The position numbers were made by a program, and so were the translations under genes. Positions 48,445-57,841 of a DNA stretch of 64,000 nucleotides are shown here, piece after piece. How positions within the stretch are numbered: position 1 is the stretch's first letter; every line of letters begins with the position of its first letter. The stretch covers positions 62,001-126,000 of the forward strand of contig NZ_JARZAI010000002.1 in NCBI RefSeq assembly GCF_029893355.1, in the 5' to 3' direction. The DNA is from Kitasatospora sp. MAA4. Its GTDB lineage: Bacteria; Actinomycetota; Actinomycetes; Streptomycetales; Streptomycetaceae. The notes beneath the pieces were generated by a model, which saw only the letters and a program-made list of their open reading frames with translations, had not been told where the DNA came from and did not search any database.

Positions 48445-49764
48445 ATGAGCCGGCCGACAGCGGGGTGGAACCCGCTCGACTGGTCCCTGACCCACGGGGT
48501 GGTTCCGCACCTCGTCCTGGCGGGGGGACTGGCCGCGCTGATCGCGCTGGCCGCCTCGCGCCGCAGCCGCTGGTGGAGCCGGCGCCTCCCGCTGGCCGTG
48601 GCGCTGGGCGCCGCATCGGCGGTGCTGCTGCAGGTCGCGGTGGACGACTGGTGGCAGCCGCTGCCCGACCGGCTGCCGCACCGGGTCACGCTCTGGGCGG
48701 GCGTCGGCGTCCTCGGGGTGTGCCTGGCCGCGTTCCGGATACCCGGCGCGCGTCGGCGCATCCGGGCCGCCGCCGTGCTCGGCGCCGCCCTGGTGATGCT
48801 GATGTCGCTCTCGCAGATCAACCGGCTCTTCGACCAGTACCCCACCTCGCGGGTCCTGCTGGACCCCTGGATCGGCCGGACCACCGCGCTGACCACGGCC
48901 TGGGAGCCGCACACGGTGGCCGCGCCGCCCGGCCGGCCGCTCGCGGAGGTCTGGCACCCGACCTCGCGGATACCGGCCGCGGGCACCATCTCCACCGCCG
49001 CGATCCCGGGCGTCAAGTCCGGCTTCAAGGCCCGCGACGCCTACGTCTACCTGCCGCCCGCTTACCGGATGAGCCCGCGTCCGCTGCTGCCCGTCCTGGT
49101 GCTGATGGCCGGCGAGCCCGGCTCCCCGGTGGACTGGGTCGGCGCGGGCGGGCTCCAGGACCAGATGGACGCCTTCGCCGCGGACCACCAGGGCCTGGCC
49201 CCGATCGTGGTGGTGGTCGACCAGATCGGCTCGCTCTGGAACAACACGCTCTGCATGGACTCCAGGATCGCCAACGAGCAGACCTATCTGGCCCAGGACG
49301 TCCCCGACTGGATCGCCACCCGTCTGCAGACCGCCACCGGGCGCACCGCCCGGGCGATCGGCGGGCTCTCGCTGGGCGGGACCTGCTCCCTGCAACTCGC
49401 CGTCAACGCCCCGCAGGTGTACGGCTCCTTCCTGGACATCTCGGGCCAGAGCGAACCCACCCTGGGCAGCCACGGCAAGACCGTGGACCAGGCGTTCGGC
49501 GGCGACGAGGCGGCCTTCGACGCCGTCGACCCGCTGCACGTGATGGCCCGGCAGAGCTTCCCCGACACGGCCGCCTCCTTCGTGGCCGGCGCGAGCGACG
49601 GCGAGTTCCGTCCGCAGCAGGAGACGGCGTACGCGGCCGCCGTCAAGGCCGGCATGAAGGCGACCTTCGGGACCGTCCCCGGCGGCCACGACTGGGGCAC
49701 CTTCCGCGCGGCACTGGGCGGGAACATCCCGTGGCTGGCCCGGCAGACGGGAATCCTCCCGTGA
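48445..49764 (+). CDS. Membrane-anchored alpha/beta-hydrolase (esterase), putative aminoacyl-lipid hydrolase
   Basis: The 439-residue protein has about four N-terminal transmembrane helices (to about residue 125), then an antigen 85/esterase D type hydrolase domain. The nucleophile elbow is IGGLSLGGTCSLQLA (Ser), the late His is in GGHDWGTF, and an Asp probably lies in VAGASDGEF. It overlaps the downstream aminoacyl-lipid synthase (GTGA). In actinobacteria and pseudomonads, esterases beside such synthases hydrolyse aminoacyl-phosphatidylglycerol or aminoacyl-diacylglycerol, which I infer here. Confidence 0.82.
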   Translation: MSRPTAGWNPLDWSLTHGVVPHLVLAGGLAALIALAASRRSRWWSRRLPLAVALGAASAVLLQVAVDDWWQPLPDRLPHRVTLWAGVGVLGVCLAAFRIPGARRRIRAAAVLGAALVMLMSLSQINRLFDQYPTSRVLLDPWIGRTTALTTAWEPHTVAAPPGRPLAEVWHPTSRIPAAGTISTAAIPGVKSGFKARDAYVYLPPAYRMSPRPLLPVLVLMAGEPGSPVDWVGAGGLQDQMDAFAADHQGLAPIVVVVDQIGSLWNNTLCMDSRIANEQTYLAQDVPDWIATRLQTATGRTARAIGGLSLGGTCSLQLAVNAPQVYGSFLDISGQSEPTLGSHGKTVDQAFGGDEAAFDAVDPLHVMARQSFPDTAASFVAGASDGEFRPQQETAYAAAVKAGMKATFGTVPGGHDWGTFRAALGGNIPWLARQTGILP

Positions 49765-52292
49765 CCGGGACACTCCCCGTGCTCCCGTGCCCCGAGGCCG
49801 GCTACCAGGGTCGGTGGCCGCGGCTGGGCGCGTGCCTGGCCCGGCTGCGCGGCGCGCCGCTGACCCTCACGCTGCTGGTGCTGCTGTGGGTGGTCGGGGC
49901 CGCCAGCGGCAGCATCACGCACCGGGTGGCCGCCCAGCTGGCCGAACGGGTCGCCACCGGCCTGCCCGCGCTCGCCGACGGCCACTGGTGGAGCCCGGCC
50001 ACCTCGCTGCTCTGGTGCTCGGGCCTCAGCTCGTACGTGGTCACCAGCGTGCTGCTGCTGGCGATCGGGCCGGTCGCCGAGCGGCGGCTGGGCACCCGGC
50101 TCAGCGCCGCGGTGCTGCTCGGCACCCAGGTGCTCGGCGCTCTGCTGGGCATCGGCGCCGTCCGGCTCGGCATGGCCGCTCAGTTGCAGTGGACGCTGGA
50201 CATCCAGGACCAGCTGACGGTCGGCCCGCTCACCGGGATCCTCGGGCTGGCCGCCGTGCTCAGCTTCCGGCTCACCGTGCTCTGGCGCCGCCGGCTGCGG
50301 CTGCTCGTGGTGCTCGTCCCGCTGGTGATGATGCTCTACGTCGGTCATCTGCCGGGCGTGCAGCGGGTCGCCGCGGTGCTGGTCGGGCTGGTCGTCGGCG
50401 CACTGCTCTACCGCCGCGGGCCGGCCCTGCCGCGCCGGGTCTCGCACACCGAGGCCCGGGTGCTGGTCGCGCTCTGCGTGGCGGCCACCGCGCTCGGGCC
50501 GCTGGTCGCCTCGCTCTACCAGGACGCCGGCGGCCCGTTCAACAGCCTGGGCGACCTCTACTTCTCGCACGTCCCGAGCGCCCAGGACATCGCCGACGCC
50601 TGCGACGAATCCGTCCGTGCCTGCGCCCGGGTGCACTCGGTGCAGCGCTTCTACGCCTCCCCGGGCCGGCTGATGGCGGCGCTGGTCCCCGGCCTGCTGC
50701 TGGTGCTCGCCGGCGGGCTGCGGCGCGGACTTCGGTCGGCCTGGTGGATCACGATCGTCGCCGAGCTGCTCTGGACGGGCGTCATCGGCCGGGTGCTCGC
50801 GCTCTCCTACGGCGATTCGGTCAGTGAGGGCTACACCCGCTACCTCTATGAGGTGATCGGAGAGTCGCTGCTGCTGCCCGTCCTGATACTGGCCCTGCTG
50901 CTGGCCACCCGCCGGCGCTTCGGCCAGCGGCTGCGCCGCCGGGACGCCCGCCGGTCGGCCGCCGCGATCTGCGGTGCGCTGCTGGTGAGTTGCGACGCCT
51001 ACACCGGCATCGGCCGACTGGTCCGCGACCAGTACGAACCCGGCACCACGCTGCTGCGCCTGGTGGTCGGCCTGCCCGCCGAGCTGCTGCCGCCCGCGTA
51101 CGGCGACCTGCTGCCGGACCGCCCGATCGCGGTCGGCGGCACCGCGCAGTCCCTGGAGATCTTCTGCGGACTGCTCTTCTGGGCCGTCGCGTTGGGCGTC
51201 CTGCTGGTCGTCTTCAGCCGCCCCCGGGTGCACGTCGACGCGGAGGACGCCGCCCGGGCCCGCGCGCTGCTCACCGCGCACGGGGGATCGACGCTCTCGT
51301 TCATCGCGACCTGGGAGGGCAACCACTACTGGTTCGACGAGGGCGGGCGGGCCGCCGTGCCGTACCGGGTGCTGTCCGGGCTGGGGCTCGCCACGGTCGC
51401 GCTGACCACCGGCGACCCGTTCGGCGAACCGGACGCCCGCGGGCGGGCGGTGGCGGGCTTCGCGCGCTACTGCGACGCCCGCGGCTGGACACCCTGCTTC
51501 TACAGTGTCACCCCGCAAACCCTGGCAGCAGCCGAGGAGTTGGGCTGGCGCTCGCTCCAGGTCGCCGAGGACACCGTGGTCGCCCTGCCCGACCTCGCCT
51601 TCACCGGCCGCAAGTGGCAGGACATCCGCACCTCGCTCAACAAGGCGCAGCGCGAGGGCATCACCGCCGAGTGGTGGAGCTACCGCGACGCGCCGCTCGC
51701 CATCCGCGACCAGATCCGGTCGATCTCCGAGGAGTGGGTCAGCGAGAAGGGCCTGCCGGAGATGGGGTTCACCCTCGGGGGCCTGGACGAACTGGCCGAT
51801 CCGGCCGTGCGGGTGCTGGTCGCGGTCGACGCCGACCGCGTGGTGCACGGGCTCACCAGCTGGATGCCGGTCTACGAGGACGGCCAACCGGTGGGCTGGA
51901 CGCTGGACTTCATGCGCCGGCGCGCGGACGGGTTCCGGGGCGTCATGGAGTTCCTGATCGCCTCGGCCGCCCTCACCTTCCAGGAGGAGGGCGCCCGATT
52001 CCTCAGCCTCTCCGGCGCTCCGCTGGCCCGCTCCGACCGCTCCGAGCAGGACGAGCCGCCCAAGGCACTTCAGCGGATGCTCGACGGGATGGGCGGAATA
52101 CTCGAACCGGTCTACGGCTTCCGGTCGTTGCTCGCGTTCAAGGCCAAGTTCCAGCCCGAGTACCGCCCGCTGTACATGGCCTACCCCGACCCGGCAGCCC
52201 TGCCCGGCATCACCCGCGCCATCGGCAAGGCCTACCTCCCGCACCTGACCCCCGCCCAGGGCCTGCGCCTGACGCGACGACTCACCTCCTAG
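49761..52292 (+). CDS. MprF-like aminoacyl-phosphatidylglycerol/lipid synthase
   Basis: The 843-residue protein's N-terminal half is polytopic, starting with a rhomboid-like bundle (LLALAIGPVAERRLG-type region; VGPLTGILGLAAVLSF lacks the protease GxSG) plus more helices. The C-terminal about 330 residues are the DUF2156 aminoacyl-transferase domain (tandem GNAT): FIATWEGNHYWFDEGGRAAV, WQDIRTSLNKAQREGI, WTLDFMRRRADGFRGVMEFL and GARFLSLSGAPLARSD. It would move Lys, Ala or similar from aminoacyl-tRNA to a membrane lipid, lowering surface charge. No LysRS domain is fused, so it is not LysX. The GTG start lies in the esterase stop. Confidence 0.87.
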   Translation: MTGTLPVLPCPEAGYQGRWPRLGACLARLRGAPLTLTLLVLLWVVGAASGSITHRVAAQLAERVATGLPALADGHWWSPATSLLWCSGLSSYVVTSVLLLAIGPVAERRLGTRLSAAVLLGTQVLGALLGIGAVRLGMAAQLQWTLDIQDQLTVGPLTGILGLAAVLSFRLTVLWRRRLRLLVVLVPLVMMLYVGHLPGVQRVAAVLVGLVVGALLYRRGPALPRRVSHTEARVLVALCVAATALGPLVASLYQDAGGPFNSLGDLYFSHVPSAQDIADACDESVRACARVHSVQRFYASPGRLMAALVPGLLLVLAGGLRRGLRSAWWITIVAELLWTGVIGRVLALSYGDSVSEGYTRYLYEVIGESLLLPVLILALLLATRRRFGQRLRRRDARRSAAAICGALLVSCDAYTGIGRLVRDQYEPGTTLLRLVVGLPAELLPPAYGDLLPDRPIAVGGTAQSLEIFCGLLFWAVALGVLLVVFSRPRVHVDAEDAARARALLTAHGGSTLSFIATWEGNHYWFDEGGRAAVPYRVLSGLGLATVALTTGDPFGEPDARGRAVAGFARYCDARGWTPCFYSVTPQTLAAAEELGWRSLQVAEDTVVALPDLAFTGRKWQDIRTSLNKAQREGITAEWWSYRDAPLAIRDQIRSISEEWVSEKGLPEMGFTLGGLDELADPAVRVLVAVDADRVVHGLTSWMPVYEDGQPVGWTLDFMRRRADGFRGVMEFLIASAALTFQEEGARFLSLSGAPLARSDRSEQDEPPKALQRMLDGMGGILEPVYGFRSLLAFKAKFQPEYRPLYMAYPDPAALPGITRAIGKAYLPHLTPAQGLRLTRRLTS

Positions 52293-52310
52293 CCGGAGTC
52301 CGAACAGTCT

Positions 52311-52344
52311 GTAGACCCGTTCGCCACCGAGCGAACGGGTCTAC
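52311..52344. terminator. Bidirectional terminator
   Basis: GTAGACCCGTTCGC (52311-52324) and GCGAACGGGTCTAC (52331-52344) form a perfect 14-bp stem with a 6-base loop between two convergent genes. Confidence 0.8.
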
Positions 52345-52366
52345 GAGATCCTCCCGACTCTCGTGG

Positions 52367-53731
52367 TCAGACCAGGAAGACAGCGGCGCGCTCGTCCAAC
52401 TCCTGGGCTGCCGAGATCCCACGGATCTTGAACTGGGCCAGGTTCTTGCGCATCTCCAGCACCGCGCGGCGGGTCCGGACGGACCGGACGCCCGCCATGC
52501 TGTCGAGTGCCCGGTGCCAGGTGCCGCAGGCCTGCTCGATCCCGCCGTCGGCCAGCTCCATCTTGGCCTGGGCCACCAGGTCGAGTGCCTGGATGCGGGC
52601 GTACGTGCCGGCAGGCCGTGTTGCCGCAGCCGCCGCGTAGTTCTCCGCTGCCCCCTTGCGGTCGCCGAGGCGGGAGAAGACCTTCGCACTGCGGGAGTTC
52701 ACGGTCGCGCGGGCCGGCCCCCAGGAGCGCGCCCAGTACGGCATGTCGTCGGTGTCGGCGGCATCCAGCAGGTCCCGGGCCCGCTGGACAGCCTGGACGG
52801 CCGCCCGGCGTTGATTGGTGGACGCCAGGCCGTGCGCGTGGGTCACGGTGAACAGGGCTTCGGTCGCCGCGTCGACTCGGCCGACCACGCGGGAGAGCGC
52901 CGTGTCGGACAGCGCGATCGTCTTGGTGGGGTGATGGAGCCTCATGCCCTGCTGCGCCAGGGTCCGCAGGACGAAGGCGTCGTGCCCGACAACGCCCGAC
53001 TCGACCGCAAGGGCGTACGACTGGTGGTAATACCGCTGGGCGAGGCCCTGTTCTCCGGCGTCGTACGCCTTCCAGCCGGCCAGATGGACGCCGACGGCTG
53101 CCGCCGACAGCATCTGCTGACGGTCCTCGTGCGTACGGAAAGTGCCTCGGCACAGGGCGGCCACGTCGGAGTGCAGGTACTGGATCAGGGCGGATCGGCC
53201 GTGCTGGCCGCCGTGGCGTTCGTCGATCTCGGTGAACATGCTGATCATGTCGCGGACGGCAGCGACCTCGGCCGTCCCGGCCACCGAGCCACGGCGGACG
53301 GCAGCGGTCCGTTCGGCGTTCTCCTGCACGTACTCCAGGGGTAGGTGCATCGCGGCAACGGAGAACGCTGACGCGGCCAGGAACTTTCGACGGTCCAAAT
53401 CAGCTCTCCACACCCTCGCGAGGACGCCCACCGGGTCCGGCCCGATGGTCAGCCCGAGGCCCGGGTCGGATTCTTCCACCGACCGTAGCCCGAGTTCGGC
53501 GGGGGTGTAGCTCCGTCCCGTCCTGCGGAACAGGGCCTCGCAGATGAAGGCAGGGGTGTCGCCGTCCGGGTCGGCTCCACGCAGCCACTTGTGGACCGTC
53601 GAAGGGTTGGTCCGCAGGTGTATGCCGACCTCGGCCGCCACCATGACCACGCCACGTGCGAGTCCGTCGAACGTTATCTCCGCATCGGTGATCGCTGCTT
53701 CGAGCTTGTGGTTCGTCACGGGTGCGGCCAT
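52367..53731 (-). CDS. XRE-family regulator with helical repeat domain
   Basis: The 454-residue streptomycete XRE-type regulator starts at ATG 53731 (AAGGGG upstream); an upstream in-frame ATG would add 20 atypical residues. An N-terminal HTH-like segment (VGIHLRTNPSTVHKWLRGAD) recognises DNA. A linker containing RRKFLAASAFSVAAM follows, then an all-helical TPR-like domain of about 300 residues (GWKAYDAGEQGLAQRYYHQS). It is divergent from a GHKL ATP-binding protein gene, a pairing common in streptomycetes, and likely controls the cassette to the right. No ligand is known. Confidence 0.85.
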   Translation of the reverse strand: MAAPVTNHKLEAAITDAEITFDGLARGVVMVAAEVGIHLRTNPSTVHKWLRGADPDGDTPAFICEALFRRTGRSYTPAELGLRSVEESDPGLGLTIGPDPVGVLARVWRADLDRRKFLAASAFSVAAMHLPLEYVQENAERTAAVRRGSVAGTAEVAAVRDMISMFTEIDERHGGQHGRSALIQYLHSDVAALCRGTFRTHEDRQQMLSAAAVGVHLAGWKAYDAGEQGLAQRYYHQSYALAVESGVVGHDAFVLRTLAQQGMRLHHPTKTIALSDTALSRVVGRVDAATEALFTVTHAHGLASTNQRRAAVQAVQRARDLLDAADTDDMPYWARSWGPARATVNSRSAKVFSRLGDRKGAAENYAAAAATRPAGTYARIQALDLVAQAKMELADGGIEQACGTWHRALDSMAGVRSVRTRRAVLEMRKNLAQFKIRGISAAQELDERAAVFLV

Positions 53732-53957
53732 GGAGTGCCCCTTCTCGCCGTTGGTGCGCAGTAAACACGGTAAAGACAACAGGACCTCCATGGCAGCTCC
53801 TTGGACGAAGGAACGGGAGTTGACTTGGTGTCAGCTGCCTGGGGTCGCAAGTCGACGTCGACTGTGGGGTGTTTCCCGGGCGGCTGCATCCGATCGCTGC
53901 CGCCCGGACAGCCCCCGCTGCCCAGGGTGTCGGCCCTGTTGACCAGGAGCGGACCCC

Positions 53958-54389
53958 ATGACCACCGTGCTGTCGCCGGGAACTGATGACCACACCACTG
54001 GGCCTGCGGTCGCATTGCTGCCCTACGAGCCGCAGTCGGCGGCCCTGGCTCGCCGACTGGTCCGGGACACGTTGCTGGAGTGGGACCTGGCCGGTCTCGT
54101 GGAGGACACCGAGCTGGTTGTCAGTGAGTTCGCGGCCAACGCTGCGAAGACCGGTTGCCGGACCAGGATGACCGTTGCAGTCGCCCTGGTCGCCACCACC
54201 ACCGGGCCGGTCGTGCGGGTCTCCGTCCGGGACGGCTCGCGGGCGCTTCCGGTGGTGGTCGGCTCCGGACCTGGCGACGAGTCAGGTCGTGGCCTGCACC
54301 TGGTCGGGGCCCTGACCGTGCGGTGGGGCGCCGACCTGGAGGCCAGGGGCAAGACGGTTTGGGCAGATATCGCGGTCGGACCGCAGTGA
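53958..54389 (+). CDS. GHKL ATP-binding protein (RsbW-like)
   Basis: The 143-residue HATPase fold of the anti-sigma/serine kinase type has N-box ELVVSEFAANAAKTG, G1-like VSVRDGSRALPVV and G2 DESGRGLHLVGAL. Such small proteins act as anti-sigma factors or as partners of XRE regulators. It is divergent from the XRE gene and upstream of the kinase cassette. Its target is unknown. Confidence 0.85.
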   Translation: MTTVLSPGTDDHTTGPAVALLPYEPQSAALARRLVRDTLLEWDLAGLVEDTELVVSEFAANAAKTGCRTRMTVAVALVATTTGPVVRVSVRDGSRALPVVVGSGPGDESGRGLHLVGALTVRWGADLEARGKTVWADIAVGPQ

Positions 54390-54568
54390 GCAGCACCACC
54401 GCCTGACCCTCCTTGATCTCCTCGTTCCGGCTGGCCGTGCGCACGCCCAGCCCGCACGAGGCCCGGCGGCGCCACGCTCCGCCATCGGGGCCGTAGGCCC
54501 CTGCACCACCAGCCGCCCGGCCCTCCGCCGGGACGGACTACCACCCCTTCACCGAGAGGCGATTCGCC

Positions 54569-54679
54569 ATGCCGCGAACCAGTACACCGACCTTGGAGGC
54601 CCCGCAGCCTCCGTCGCCCCCGCCGCCCGCTCCTCCGGCCCCGCCGGTCCCGCAGCCGCCGGGCCCTGCCGGGCGGTAG
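54569..54679 (+). CDS. Proline-rich mini-ORF
   Basis: A 36-residue ORF starts at ATG 54569 with GAGAGG nine bases upstream. The product is about 45% proline with Ala/Pro blocks (PPSPPPPAPPAPPVPQPPG) and no Cys or aromatic residues. It sits between the GHKL gene and the kinase cassette; 54390-54568 and 54680-54791 show no other gene. It may be a real small protein or a compositional accident of GC-rich DNA. Confidence 0.4.
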   Translation: MPRTSTPTLEAPQPPSPPPPAPPAPPVPQPPGPAGR

Positions 54680-54791
54680 CCGCTCCGCACTCAACCCGTC
54701 CGGGGTCTGCCGCGATCAGCGCTTGCAGACCCCGGACGGGACCGTCCCACCGCTTCACCAACGCAGGACAGCACTCCCGTGGAGGAATCTC

Positions 54792-56708
54792 GTGTCCATC
54801 GCCGAGCACGACCCGAACCACATCCCGCCCGCCACGATCGCCTTCAGCGGGCCGGACAACACCGGCAAGACCAAGCAGATCGGCATCCTGGCCCGCAGGA
54901 TCGGCCCTGACGCGCTGGTCACCGGCCCGCTGGACGCCCACGACCCGCGCTGGGCCGCCATCAAGGACAAGGGCATGGCCGCCTGGTGGTTCGGCAACGG
55001 GTCGGTCGGGGAGGTCGCCGACGTGCTCGCCAGCTCCTACCTGGAGCGCGCCCGCACGCCCGTCAGGACGTCGATCCGACTGATGGACCGGGGCATCCCC
55101 ATGCTGGAAGCCTCCCTCGCCGCTACCGTGGCCGTCCGCGAACAGCTCGACGCAGACCAGGCCGCCGACCGAGCCCGCGCGCTGCTGGAGCCCTTCAGTG
55201 ACGATCTGCGGGCAGCCGAGGCCGGTGAGTACGGCATCGTCCTGCTGCACGACGACGATCCGGTGATCGGCACCGCCCGCAGCCTCTCCCACGAGCGGAG
55301 CGTTACCCCCACGTACGCGGACTACCAGCGCCACCTCCACCAGCAGATCCACCGCCTGGTGCGTGAGGGCCGGTTCGCCCACACTGTCGTCCTCGGCGAG
55401 CGCCGGGTGATCGCCGTGCAGGACGAGATCCGCCGCCACCTGCACCCGTTCAACCCTGTCGTGCCACCGCGTGCCCTACCCGAGGTCCGGGTGGTCGCTC
55501 TCGGAGGGATGTCCGAGAGCGGCAAGAGTACGGCGGGCGAGTACCTGCGCACGCACCACGGCTACGGCCGCCTCAAGATCGGGCACCTCATCGAGGACGC
55601 CGCCCATCGGGTCGGGATCGCCGACCCATACCGGATCAGCGCCATCGTGCGGGCCGAACTCCTCGTCGACGGACTCGACCGGTTCTGCTCGGCCCACCAC
55701 TTCCTGGACCGAGTGACCATCGAGTCGCTGCACGACCACGACGCGACCGCCGAACTGCGGCGCCTGCTCGGCCGACAGCTGACCGTCCTCTATTTGGACA
55801 CCGCGCCCGACGTACGGGAGAAGCGCGGCACGTCAGGACCGGCCGACGTGGTGGAGCGCGACGCCGTAAAGGCCCGTCGGGGCGCGGCGGCGATCTCCAC
55901 GCTCGCCCACGAGATCATCCACAACGACGGCACCCGCCTCCAGTTGGAACGGCGCCTGGACGGGATCGCCCTGGCGGACCGTTGGCCGATGCGGCACCCG
56001 GCCACGGCACCGGTCAACAGCCTCGGCCTGCCCGTCAACCTGGAGTCCTACCTGTCCGCCCTGTTGGACCGCACCACGAAGACCCCGGCGATCATCGACC
56101 TCCTCGCGGTCACCGGCAGCGGAGCGCGCGGCAAGTACCAGCACGGCTGGAGCGACCTGGACGTCTTCGTGGTCGCCGAACAGGCCGGGCTGCCCCGGCT
56201 GCGACGGGAACTCGCCGAGCTGGAAGCCGAACTCGGTGGCGTCAAGCTCGGCATCACGGTCCTCACGCAGAACGAGTGCCGCACCGGCATGGTCACCTCC
56301 CGCCTGCTGCATGTCCTTTCGCTGATCGGTTCCGGCTCCCTCGCCCCGCTGTGGTGCCGCCCCGGCCTGGCGCTGCCCGCCCCGGACTTGGCCGCAGACG
56401 TGGCTGCCAGTGTCGAGGCCGGCGTCCAGGCGGCTGTGGAAATCCGACGCCAACTTCTCAAGGGCGCCCCTGACCTGCGGGCGCTGTTTAAGATCACTAC
56501 TCTGCTCGCCAAGGTGATGCTCCGCTTCGAGGGCACCGAGTGCCCCTCCGACGACGATGCTTTGACCGCCTTCCTGGAGCGCGAGCCGGGCACCCGAGCG
56601 GACCTGCGGCACCAGGCCCGCGACGATCGCGACGCTGCGGCGGAGCTGGCCAGCACCGTTCTCAGCCACTGGCTGTCCACCCTGGCTCTGCCCACGAGCC
56701 GCCGGTGA
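54792..56708 (+). CDS. Dual P-loop kinase fused to an MNT nucleotidyltransferase
   Basis: The 638-residue protein reads as three domains. Residues about 15-210 are thymidylate kinase-like (P-loop IAFSGPDNTGKTKQ, LMDRGIP). Residues about 235-400 are a second kinase of the dNK/dephospho-CoA kinase type (VVALGGMSESGKST, LTVLYLDTAPDVREKR). Residues about 430-620 are a nucleotidyltransferase (AVTGSGARGKYQHGWSDLDVFVV) with a helical tail. GTG 54792 has GGAGGAA 4-5 bases upstream. The substrate is unknown; the domain set suggests stepwise phosphorylation and nucleotidyl transfer. Its stop overlaps the next start (GTGA). Confidence 0.8.
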   Translation: MSIAEHDPNHIPPATIAFSGPDNTGKTKQIGILARRIGPDALVTGPLDAHDPRWAAIKDKGMAAWWFGNGSVGEVADVLASSYLERARTPVRTSIRLMDRGIPMLEASLAATVAVREQLDADQAADRARALLEPFSDDLRAAEAGEYGIVLLHDDDPVIGTARSLSHERSVTPTYADYQRHLHQQIHRLVREGRFAHTVVLGERRVIAVQDEIRRHLHPFNPVVPPRALPEVRVVALGGMSESGKSTAGEYLRTHHGYGRLKIGHLIEDAAHRVGIADPYRISAIVRAELLVDGLDRFCSAHHFLDRVTIESLHDHDATAELRRLLGRQLTVLYLDTAPDVREKRGTSGPADVVERDAVKARRGAAAISTLAHEIIHNDGTRLQLERRLDGIALADRWPMRHPATAPVNSLGLPVNLESYLSALLDRTTKTPAIIDLLAVTGSGARGKYQHGWSDLDVFVVAEQAGLPRLRRELAELEAELGGVKLGITVLTQNECRTGMVTSRLLHVLSLIGSGSLAPLWCRPGLALPAPDLAADVAASVEAGVQAAVEIRRQLLKGAPDLRALFKITTLLAKVMLRFEGTECPSDDDALTAFLEREPGTRADLRHQARDDRDAAAELASTVLSHWLSTLALPTSRR

Positions 56709-57841
56709 ACACCCAACAGCCACGGACGAACAGGGTCTTCCGAAAGGTGCTCGCCCCGGCCGCCGCCGAGGCCGAGACCAACGGTTGGCAGCAGGTCGCG
56801 GGCCACCTGCCGGTGCCCGACCTTCTGGGCCGGACCCGATTGACTGACCGCCACCTCGTTGCCTACCAGGACGTGTTCGCGGGTGGCCGGTGCGACGTAC
56901 TGCTCGGCGACCTCATTGCCGTCGCCGACCGCGACCCGGCCATCGCCCCGCGCGTCGAGGCGCTGATCGACGCCGTCTGTGACAGCCTCCTCGCGGCAGT
57001 CGAGGCCACAGGCCGCAGCGAACGGCTGTCGGTCTGCGTCCCGGGCCTCTACACCGACCGCATCCGCCCCGGCGGCCGGATCGACACCTGGTACCTGGGC
57101 GGAGCAGGCCTCAGCATCCCCGCTTCGCCCACCGGCACACCGCTGCCACTGACCGAACTCACCGGCTACGAACTCGTGGTCAACGACCTGCGGTTGCGGC
57201 TCGACCTGCCGCAGATCGTCCTCGCCGCCCGCGCGGGTCTGCGGCCTGACAGCCGCTGGAACACTGCGCTCACCCAAGGCGATCCAACCGAGCCCAACAT
57301 CGCCGACCCGCTGTGCTGGCTCGACTTCGAGTACGCCGGACGCAACACCCTCGTCGGCGAGATCGCCAATCTGCTCTGGTACCTGTTGGCCATGGGCGGC
57401 TGGCTGGTGCCGACCTACCAGCCCGACGTGTACGCCCGCACGCTCCACCTGCACCTGCCGCCCTGCACCACACCGCACCTCACCCACGTCGAGCACTCCG
57501 CACACCACCGGCACCTGGACATGCGCTACACCTGGCCAGCCGGCCGAGGGCGTGAGGCCGCGATCACCCGCCTCGCCGACCGGATCAGGACCGACCTCGC
57601 CAAGGCCGCCGGCCTGAGCCCGGACGGCTTCCTCGCCGAGATCCGGCACTTCCTCGCCGTGCGCATCCTCGGCGTGTTCCCGCCCGCTCGGCTCGCCGCA
57701 GGCGACCTGCTCCTGCTGCTGGCCAAGCTCGCCGAGGCCCAGGACCCCGGGACGATCGGCGAGACCTTTACCCGCACCGACCGCTACCAGCCGTCCAATC
57801 CAAAGGATGGGAACGACAATGACCACACCAGCGCTGTATGA
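56705..57841 (+). CDS. Aminoglycoside phosphotransferase-like protein
   Basis: The 378-residue APH-fold protein's catalytic and metal region reads TQGDPTEPNIADPLCWLDFEYAGRN, corresponding to HGDLxxxN and the DFE motif, with Gln replacing the usual His. The N-lobe is weakly conserved (LVAYQDVFAGGRC). It may phosphorylate a small molecule such as a sugar or nucleoside. GTG 56705 lies in the preceding stop, and the 3' end overlaps the SDR gene by 23 bp. Confidence 0.75.
   Translation: MNTQQPRTNRVFRKVLAPAAAEAETNGWQQVAGHLPVPDLLGRTRLTDRHLVAYQDVFAGGRCDVLLGDLIAVADRDPAIAPRVEALIDAVCDSLLAAVEATGRSERLSVCVPGLYTDRIRPGGRIDTWYLGGAGLSIPASPTGTPLPLTELTGYELVVNDLRLRLDLPQIVLAARAGLRPDSRWNTALTQGDPTEPNIADPLCWLDFEYAGRNTLVGEIANLLWYLLAMGGWLVPTYQPDVYARTLHLHLPPCTTPHLTHVEHSAHHRHLDMRYTWPAGRGREAAITRLADRIRTDLAKAAGLSPDGFLAEIRHFLAVRILGVFPPARLAAGDLLLLLAKLAEAQDPGTIGETFTRTDRYQPSNPKDGNDNDHTSAV

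Noticed and set aside
48258-49760. Open frame extending the MprF-like protein 500 codons upstream
   Set aside because: The region encodes the esterase in another frame; the GTG at 49761 overlapping the esterase stop is the natural start.
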